From: Janthinobacterium lividum
GTDB taxonomy: Bacteria; Pseudomonadota; Gammaproteobacteria; Steroidobacterales; Steroidobacteraceae
Reading direction: 5' to 3'
DNA: 5,803 nt
NCBI GenBank assembly: GCA_943327025.2
Contig: CALPVO020000168.1
Coordinates: forward strand, 1-5,803
Below the pieces are notes generated by a model, which was given only the letters and a program-made list of their open reading frames with translations, made no database searches and was not told the origin of the DNA. Positions 5,613 through 5,803 of the stretch are shown here, one piece after another (the stretch's first letter is position 1; each line of letters starts with the position of its first letter). The position numbers were made by a program, and so were the translations under genes.

Positions 5613-5803
5613 TTACTCGTCCTCCAGCCGGAAGGTGTACTTCAGCTTGAAGGTAAAGGCTTCCGGAGAACCCGCACGGGTTGCCGGATCGAATTTCTTC
5701 GTGGCACACCACTTGGTGACTGCCTCGTCTAGACGCGGCGTGCCACTGCTCTCTACGACGGTGCAGGAGGCAGTGCCGTCTGCAGCCAACGTAATCTGCG
5801 TGA
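5613..5803 (-). CDS. tonB: TonB C-terminal domain (partial, cut by window edge)
   Basis: Only the last 62 residues are present; the gene continues past the right edge and its start is not seen. They match the TonB C-terminal domain, which binds the TonB box of outer-membrane receptors in the periplasm. The visible part has a strand and turn ADGTASCTVVESSG (residues 7-20 of the fragment), LDEAVTKW (24-31), then KKFDPATRAGSP (35-46) and a final strand FTFKLKYTFRLEDE. The ESSG...LDEA...F.PA pattern is typical of the family. Two cysteines (fragment residues 13 and 32) could form a disulfide, as in many TonB-family proteins of this type. The stop is followed by a short inverted repeat (5596-5609) without a T-run, so read-through into exbB is likely. 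The context of exbB and two exbD genes makes tonB the secure name. Confidence 0.9.
   Translation of the reverse strand, partial: TQITLAADGTASCTVVESSGTPRLDEAVTKWCATKKFDPATRAGSPEAFTFKLKYTFRLEDE

Overview
The window (5,803 bp, visibly GC-rich, roughly 60%) looks like ordinary chromosome from a Gram-negative proteobacterium. It carries the end of a TonB energy-transduction operon, a tandem pair of exported tetratricopeptide-repeat (TPR) proteins and a convergent LysE-family exporter. The order tonB-exbB-exbD-exbD, with two exbD genes in tandem, is the arrangement known from Xanthomonas. A gammaproteobacterium of the Xanthomonadales/Nevskiales type is my best guess, but a betaproteobacterium cannot be excluded. 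No mobile element, CRISPR array, tRNA or rRNA is visible.

Layout from right to left, along the minus strand that carries most genes: the last 62 codons of tonB (from the right edge to 5613); a 135-bp gap with three inverted repeats; exbB (5477-4749); an unusually long, highly structured 191-bp spacer; exbD1 (4557-4138); a 30-bp spacer; exbD2 (4107-3703); and a strong, symmetric intrinsic terminator (3638-3669). After an approximately 300-bp gap, an extended -10 promoter candidate precedes two collinear paralogous TPR genes (3340-1982 and 1935-754) separated by 46 bp. On the plus strand, a full-length LysE/ArgO-type exporter (30-632) runs towards them. A hairpin at 668-691 lies between the converging genes and can serve both.

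How they work together: ExbB and ExbD form the inner-membrane proton-driven motor, and TonB carries its energy across the periplasm to outer-membrane TonB-dependent receptors. The two TPR proteins have signal peptides, so they should be in the periplasm or cell envelope beside this machine. Their position suggests an accessory role, but they have their own transcription signals and the link is inference. The exporter has no evident functional connection to the TonB system.

The points most worth a second look are the secreted TPR pair with its shared C-terminal signature, the structured exbB-exbD1 spacer in which the exbB stop codon forms the loop of a perfect hairpin, and the run of inverted repeats between tonB and exbB. 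I found nothing that I can defend as a wholly new system.
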